Positions 22,310 through 30,800 of a DNA stretch of 64,000 nt are shown here, one piece after another. Made by a program: the position numbers and the translations under genes. The notes beneath the pieces are model-generated. The model was not told where the DNA came from. It worked only from the letters and a program-made list of their open reading frames with translations, and searched no databases. The stretch is from Branchiostoma floridae (Eukaryota; Chordata; Leptocardii; Amphioxiformes; Branchiostomatidae): positions 28,440,084 to 28,504,083 of the forward strand of contig NC_049983.1 in assembly GCF_000003815.2 (NCBI RefSeq), written 5' to 3'. How positions within the stretch are numbered: position 1 is the first letter of the stretch; every line of letters starts with the position of its first letter.

Positions 22310-23006
22310 NNNNNNNNNNNNNNNNNNNNNNNNNNNNNNNNNNNNNNNNNNNNNNNNNNNNNNNNNNNNNNNNNNNNNNNNNNNNNNNNNNNNNNNNNNN
22401 NNNNNNNNNNNNNNNNNNNNNNNNNNNNNNNNNNNNNNNNNNNNNNNNNNNNNNNNNNNNNNNNNNNNNNNNNNNNNNNNNNNNNNNNNNNNNNNNNNNN
22501 NNNNNNNNNNNNNNNNNNNNNNNNNNNNNNNNNNNNNNNNNNNNNNNNNNNNNNNNNNNNNNNNNNNNNNNNNNNNNNNNNNNNNNNNNNNNNNNNNNNN
22601 NNNNNNNNNNNNNNNNNNNNNNNNNNNNNNNNNNNNNNNNNNNNNNNNNNNNNNNNNNNNNNNNNNNNNNNNNNNNNNNNNNNNNNNNNNNNNNNNNNNN
22701 NNNNNNNNNNNNNNNNNNNNNNNNNNNNNNNNNNNNNNNNNNNNNNNNNNNNNNNNNNNNNNNNNNNNNNNNNNNNNNNNNNNNNNNNNNNNNNNNNNNN
22801 NNNNNNNNNNNNNNNNNNNNNNNNNNNNNNNNNNNNNNNNNNNNNNNNNNNNNNNNNNNNNNNNNNNNNNNNNNNNNNNNNNNNNNNNNNNNNNNNNNNN
22901 NNNNNNNNNNNNNNNNNNNNNNNNNNNNNNNNNNNNNNNNNNNNNNNNNNNNNNNNNNNNNNNNNNNNNNNNNNNNNNNNNNNNNNNNNNNNNNNNNNNN
23001 NNNNNN
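22310..23006. other. Assembly gap (697 N)
   Basis: Unknown bases between the end of block A and the 3' end of gene 1. The gene 1 polyadenylation site may lie here. Confidence 1.
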
Positions 23007-23246
23007 ACGAATAGTTGTCAAAACTGAAATAAAAACAATATCAAATAAAAACCGTATCAAATTAAGAGAAGAGAAATATGAGGGAAAGGACCGAATGCTC
23101 CTTGCAACTATTAGTATGGGGAGGTTAGAGTTTAAGGGCAGAATCTGTCTACAAACTTTTAAAAAATCTATTGCTAAATGATGACACGTGGACAATCGAA
23201 GACTCATGCATGGCTTAGCTAAACTGTTCTGTTGCCTTACTTATTG

Positions 23247-23455
23247 CTACATTAACAAGGGGTCTTTAACAAGCGTCTCACAGCAGTTTCTGTTAGGTGC
23301 ATGAACATCGTACTGACCGACACGATCCTCGGCCTGCTCCTTGGCGTCACGTCCGCGTCTCTTCCTCACCAGGAAGGCAGCAGCAGCCACCAGCAGGACT
23401 CCGGCTATCCCCGCAGCTGTGCCCACAGCGATGCCAACAGTGGGGAGGGGGGCGG
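23247..23455 (-). CDS. Gene 1 last exon: transmembrane helix and cytoplasmic tail
   Basis: Acceptor tttccccag at 23456-23464. The product starts [18 protein letters not shown], continues as a hydrophobic helix of about 24 residues rich in Ala, Gly and Val (with small-xxx-small spacing), then RKRRGR as stop-transfer, a charged tail with [15 protein letters not shown], and stop at 23247-23249. The CC pair could be palmitoylated (inference). No AATAAA is visible before the gap. Confidence 0.85.
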
Positions 23456-26400
23456 CTGGGGAAACACACACACATCATGATCATTATAACTTCATACTGT
23501 CTGCTACCTGACAGTGCACTAGTGTGTAGTATTTGTACATTTGCCAGACATGTAAAAAACATGCAACAAGTCTCTGCAAAGAAGAATGTAGGCAAGAAGG
23601 CTGCTAGCACCTTAGACTTTCCCCATCATGGAGAAGATGATAATGTAACTAGAAACCTCTTACAAGCTTTGCCTATGAGATGACATATTACTGTTGGTAA
23701 TCATTGGCAAAAACAAACCATTGTTACAGACTTGACAGTCACAGAACATCCGATTTTGGTTCACTCGCTGAGCCATACTTTCTTGAAAAACCAATTTTAT
23801 AGCTACCTTGTTCTTGTGCATTCTCGGACACTTTGAAAGTTCCCTGGGTGAGGATCACTTCGTGATTGCACTTGAGTAACTATTTGGCATTTTCCTGATA
23901 AACAAATTCTATAGCTACCTTCTTCTTGTGCATTCTCCACTTTGAAGGGTCCCTGGCTGATGGTTGTTATGTGGTCCGTTTCGCTGGCACGTCGCACTCG
24001 GGTCTCGCTCAGGTCGGGCACAGCGCGCCTGCGCCGGCTGGGCGGGATGCAGCCCTGACTGCACCGCGAGTCCGGGTCGCTCTGGAAGCAGACCACCATG
24101 GTGCAATGGATGTACACCTGCCGTGGGGGGAAGGACAACATCTTTAGGAACTGGCAAACGTATTCAAGGCAAGGTGATTTTTAACCTCCTTGTTCAAGGT
24201 AACCCACGCACCTTTCTGAGAGCACCGAAACAGAGGCACGATATTGCTACCGAAGCTCAAATTAAATAAAATAAGAGCAGGATTAGGCTTTGACAGCTAA
24301 AATACATCCACGGGATCAACACCTTACATAATGGAAATCAGCTTTAAGCAGACAGCTAGCCCTGCCACCACCCGACCAATGCCTCCCTATTGGCTGACAG
24401 CTAGCCCTGCCACCACCCGACCAATGACTGTCTATTTTACCAGACTGGGATCATTAATGTTGGGGAATGTAAAGGACTGGATGGAGTAGTATAAGGCCAT
24501 GTCGTTAGACCGTTCTGTGTCTAGCTGAAGCGTGGTGTCGACGTCACACCTACAGGAATGAAGTGACTGTGAATGCCACAGAATAATGATTTACTGGCCT
24601 AACATGCAACAGCCTGGCTGATGCGTTTTGTTGATGTGGCACCTATAACGTTAGGAGAGAAGTTATGTGACACCTATAACGTTATGAGAGAGGTCATCAT
24701 GAACGCCTCAGAATAATGATTTCCTGGCCTAACATGCAACTTCACTTGTTCCACCTCATCATGAGGATGACAAATGATGATGATGATGAAGATGCAACAG
24801 CCTGGCTGATGCGTTGTGTTGATGTGGCACCTATAGGAGAGAAGTCATCTTGAACGCCACAGAATAATGGTTTACTGACCGAATTTTTAACATGATAGCC
24901 TCTTTACTGGAGTAGGTTTTAAATGAGAACACTGGACTCTTGCCATGTGCGAACAAACTAATCAACCTTTGATGTAAGATAATCACGTGAACAGTGACGT
25001 ACCCGTCCTGGATGATGCTGACGCTGGGAGAGTCGTCAGGGTCGGTACTGGGCGTGGCGAGGCAGCGGAGAGCGAACAACTCCAGGTCGTTCAGAGGTGA
25101 GTTCACGCTCAACCCGAAGTGCAGCCGGTCGGCTGAGGTCACCTATCCATGCACAAATAAAGGAGAAAACAATAAAAGACACATTACATTGGGAGAGGGA
25201 CGAGTCAGGCAAAGAAAGTGGTTACATTGTTATATCAATAGATAACAAGCATAACTGAAACGGGAGTAATGACTTTCCTGCTGGTTTGCACACCAGATGA
25301 CAATGACAGTTTTCATATAACCATAACAAGACAAGTAATTTGACAGACATTATTTAAAAAAAATAAAATAACAGCAGACCTGCACAGGGTAGTCGTCTGC
25401 GTTGTATGTTGCAGTAAAGTCTGACGAAGTGAACATGTGCATCTCAAAGGTGAAGCTGTTTTCCGCGTCCACAACTTGCACACTAAAACAGAACCATATT
25501 GTATTAAAAAGTATTCATTTCACTCTGATAAGACATTCAGAATGAATGTAAACATGAACCTGGAGGCTGGATTTCAATCTAGAATTCTGCACTCATGATA
25601 AGGTCAGCACCACCACCCACCCTTTGAGACCAAGTACTGACGGAGGAACTCACCGAGGAGACGGGATGCTGTAAAGGATCTCCCTCCCCTGTGAGACCAC
25701 GTACTGACGGGGAAACCTACCGAGGAGACGGGACCACGTACTAACGGAGGAACTTACCGAGGAGACGGGATGTTGTAGAGAATCTCCCTCCCCTGTGCGA
25801 CCACGTACTGACGGAGGAACTCACACCGGAACCTTTTGCTGAAAGGGGTTCCTCTCACGGCTCCGTTGTCAGACGTCAGCTGACTGGCGATGGCCTCGTT
25901 GGTGAAGATGAATTTGTCAGCTTCTGACGACTGAAAACAGATAAATGCATCAGAGCCCATCAACCTTCCCTCAACCGAGACGGGGGCCGGTACTGACTGT
26001 CAAGCACCTTTGACCCTTTACTGACGTCACACTTCCGTCCCGGAAGTGCGACTTAGGTTTTGGGTCATTACAACTTGAGAAGGATCAGAGCACTGATCGA
26101 AAGCTTGTTGGTAAGCGCTTTACTTTGTGTACGTATATAAAGTCTTAAAACTGTGTCATTATGTTATCTATCTACCGTCACAGATGAACTTACATTCAAG
26201 CACTTTTGACCTTTTATTTTCAACCTTTGTCTTACCAGTTTGCTCATGATCCATGCAAGGCCACAAGAACTACTTCTGGAGACTAAACTTTAGCAGAATT
26301 TGCTCTTCCTAAGTCAGAAACATTAAGCTTAGGCAAGGTCAACTTTCTGACTCAATAGGCAAAGCAAAGGGCACTAAGGCTGCTTGGGAAGATACCGTAT

Positions 26401-27781
26401 CCCATTTAGGCCGGAATGATTCTGAACCACTCACACCGGAAAGGACCCCTACTCTTTTCGATAAGTGTGGTGAGCCACGTACTCGAGGTGTGGCTCTCCT
26501 CAGACACGAGACCTCCAGGTCCTTAGCAATCATTGCTCGCCATATCTATATCTAAGTACGCTGTGTTTTGCGCGTGTCTATTCTCCATTTTCCACACGTC
26601 TACTCACATCTACTGACAGTAGACCGTCTATTCTCCATTGTCCAGGAGCCTACTCACATCTACTGACAGTAGACCGTCTATTCTCCATTGTCCAGAAGCC
26701 TACCCACATCTACTGACAGTAGACCGTCTATTATCCATTGTCCAGAAGCCTACCCACATCTACTGACAGTAGGCCGTCTATTCTCCTTTTTCCACAAGCC
26801 TACTCACATCCTGAATGGTCCCGCAGTCCTGTAGACCTGCCCGCAGAGTCACCTCCGTGTCTGTAACCGTGGCGCCGCAGCTGGCGTCCAGCAGGTGCAT
26901 GTTGTCCACATCTACCGCTGGTAGCGCCGCTCTGGGGAAGGTCACGGTCATGTGGTCCTCATGGCACTCCACGTTCACGATAACCTCGGCTGGAAAACAT
27001 ATCCATGCATCTGACTGAACATTTTATGACCATAACGTTCACATGTACACAATCACCTCCTTGCTGAAGGTCCTGCAAACAAATTTACTCTTAGACTGGC
27101 CACAATGACCATGTCTCAAATTCATGCCAGAAACACGGTAAAAAGTCTTACTTGACAGCCTTACCCAAAGATCTTAACCCCGTCTAAAGTCCAACCATAA
27201 TTATGCTGACACTGATGGGCTTTATCTTTGCTCATTAAACAATTGATGATAAATTGATTTTAGTTTAGGTCAAAAGTAGAGTGCAGCCTTTCTGCAGTCA
27301 ATCGCGTTGGAAGATCTAAACCTCCCAACATCCAAGCCTCACCACCAACCAACCTGTTGTGTTTGTCCCACTTATCTCTCCGATTTCCTGGTCGCCATCT
27401 CCAAACGCCGTCAGGGTGAAGGTGTACTCTGTGTCTGCCCACAGTCCGGGCACGGTGGCCGCGGTGTCGCCCGGGGAGGGCGGGGGAGACAGGTCCCGGT
27501 GCGAGGCCCCGGTGGGACGATAGCGCAGCCGGTACCGGGTTATATTCATGTTAACAAACGCCGTCCAGGACAGGGTCACGTAGTCCATCCCGACATCCGT
27601 GAAGACTAGGTCAGACAAGCCTGCGAGGTGATTTATACACACAGAGTGGAATGCATTCAGCATCTCAGTTTGTACATGCAACACTTTTTCTCTATTTCCA
27701 TGTGAAAGGTTCATTAGTCACAGCCTATTTTTAGGATCAAATTTTTTATGTTTTGCTAGATGTGTCGTCTATTATGATATG

Positions 27782-27844
<63 letters not shown>

Positions 27845-30800
27845 GCAAATAGAAGCATGTCTGTTTTTTCAGACTGGTGACAAACGATAAGGAAAAGTGC
27901 ATTTTATACCTGTGCAGGTGACCCCATCTCCGGCGTACCCTTCGTAACAGGTACAGTTGAATCCCCCGTCTGTGTTAGAACAGGTTGCGTCATCATGGCA
28001 GTTGTCTGTGCCATTCGCACATTCGTCGATATCTGTGGATACAAACAACACGCGTTTCCAGTGCTGAATGAACCTATGAGACTTTTTGAACGTTGTAAAA
28101 TGGAATATAATGGAAGTAATACATGCAATGCAACAAGTACAAACGCACAATACAATCCCTAACGCTCTTACCAGCACACGTGACTCCATCTCCACCGTGA
28201 CCGTCGGTACATTCACAGATGAAGGAACCGTCCGTGTTGGTACAGGTTGCCTGGGCGTGGCAGTTGTGTGTGCCATCTGCACATTCGTCGACATCTGTGG
28301 ATACAAATTAAACAGCACAGTCACATCACTTGTGCTACATTGTAACTATGCTATGGGACTTAGTGTTTTGATACACTACTCTATTGAAATGATGCAGTCT
28401 AATATATATCATAATGTTACGTACATAATTTAGTATCATAGCAACCTCTCATGTAGTAGTAACATTACAAAATAAATGGACCAATGAAAATCTTGGTAAA
28501 AGCAGGTAGTAACACATTCGTCGACATCTGTGGATACAAATAACACAGTCATGTCATCTTTGCTACTATGTGAGTAAAGCTATAATGGTGTATTGAGTTT
28601 TGATACGTTACTCAATAAAAATCATGTATTCTTTGAATATATTGTCCAATTCAATGTTCTTACCAGTACAGTTGACTCCATTTCCACTGTACCCTTCAGT
28701 GCAATCACATGTAAAAGAGCCGTCCGTGTTAGTACAGGTTGCCTGGGCGTGGCAGTTGTCTGTTCCATCTGCACATTCGTCGACATCTTTGGATACAAAC
28801 AACACATTCATGCCATCTGTGCTACTATGTGAGTAAACCTATGGTGCATTGAGTTTTGATACATTACTCTATGAAAATAATGCATTTTTTAAATGTAATG
28901 TCCAATTCAAAAGCGATATACAACCAAATGTTCTTACCAGTACAGTTGACTCCATTTCCACTGTACCCTTCAGTGCAATCACATGTAAAAGAGCCGTCCG
29001 TGTTGGTACAGGTTGCCTGGGCGTGGCAGTTGTCTGTGCCATCTGCACATTCGTCGACATCTTTGGATACAAACAACACATTCATGCCATCTGTGCTACT
29101 ATGTGAGTAAACCTAAAAAGCATTTTACTCCTCTTGGTTAGCTCTTTCAGAAACAGTAAAAACAGTCCTGGTCATTGTATTGTGTTTTTGCCAAGGCACA
29201 GCATTTTGCCTTGCCGGGCTTGAAGTGCTGACCTACTTTTTCCTGACGATATCCCTAACACGCGGCAAGGCACAACTTTTTTTAAAAAGATTTCTTGTTT
29301 GGTCTTCCATGGGGGGTGGTGGGAGGGGGGATGGACGGTCTTTTGAGGCCCGCCCTTTCTGACACCTGTAATTCTAAAACGAATTATCGTATGGCCACCA
29401 AATTTTCAGAGCATGATATAGACATAATATCTGACATTTATGTACGTTTGACGCAACGGTGACGTAATTATGACGTCATCAATTTGACTTGATTGGCTGG
29501 AACCGTGAAATGGGGGTATTCCGAGAAAACCTTAATGTATGCTACAAAAATGTAACAGTAAGTGCAGATAACAGAACGATAATGTTTATTACGACTTATC
29601 TTGCCAATAACAACATCGATGACTTGTCATAATGACGTTTTGACATCTGTAAAAGACGTCTCGTAAATTATGTCACACAGTAAGGAGCATGTGACGTGTT
29701 TTAGTATGTCGGCAGTGTGACGTGTGACATCTGCAAAAGACGTCACGTACCTTACGTCACACATTAAGGAGCATGTGGCGTGTTTTGGTATGTCGTGTGA
29801 CATCTGTAAAAGTCGTCACGTACTTTGTTTCACACGTGACGTGAATAACACGGATCTGTTAAAATACGTCACGTACGTTCTACAAAGATATAAGTCACGC
29901 CCTACTGAATCGTTAACTAAGTTATTGATAAAATGACGTCAGCTATGCCGCACGTAAGTGTGTCGTCTCAATAATACATCTGACGTCACGTTTTTTTACG
30001 TCCCATGTGACGTGAATTTAGGAAAAACGTCACGTATATAGCTCCCGTATATGGCAATATATTTGTTTCAAAAATATGGGAGTTATATACGTGACGTTTT
30101 ATCTAAATTCACGTCACTTGGGACGTAAAATACGTGACGTCCAACGTATTACAGAAACGTCACACTTGCGTGGAGCATACGTGACGTCCTTTTATCAATA
30201 ACCCAGTTAACGATTTAGTAGGACGTGACCAATGTCTTTGTAGAACGTTCGTGACGTGTTTTAACAGATCCGTGTTTTAATTTCACGTCACGTGTGAAAC
30301 AAAGTACGTGACGTGTTTTAAAGGGTTTGGCTACAACTGTGCGACCTACTTAACGGTCGCACTACTTAATTTAAATCAATGTTACCCTTTAGCAACTATT
30401 TACTTTGAACCTTCCTTGTATCCATGTTTCTATAGCTTATAAAACAAGACGATGTTTCCTTTACCTCCGTAGAAGTCCAGCTCTGTGAGCCATGGCTGCC
30501 AGCCCGAGTGGGTCTCGGTAATTAGGAACCTCCAATACCGAGCTGTACCCTGGAACCCGCCGAACTCCTGCCGCTGGTCCGTCCCTCCCTGCACGGTAGT
30601 AACGGTCACGACGTCCTCCCAGTTGTACGGACTCCCAACCTGCGACTTTTGCAGCGTGAAGACTGCAGTGTCATGGGTTGTGTCTCCATAGTTGTTAACA
30701 GCGACGCGAGTGATAGTATGTGGCGCTGCGAGGTCCAGGACAATGTACCAGTTGTTGTAGTTATGGCCCGTGCTTTCGGTGTTCCAGTAGGTCCCAGTGT

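Noticed and set aside
22215-23207. Long ORFs crossing runs of N here and at the other gaps
   Set aside because: Their length comes from N bases treated as open codons.
23297-23683. Plus-strand ORF opposite the transmembrane exon, and similar ones opposite FN3 and EGF exons
   Set aside because: They are antisense to well-supported exons and have no domain match.
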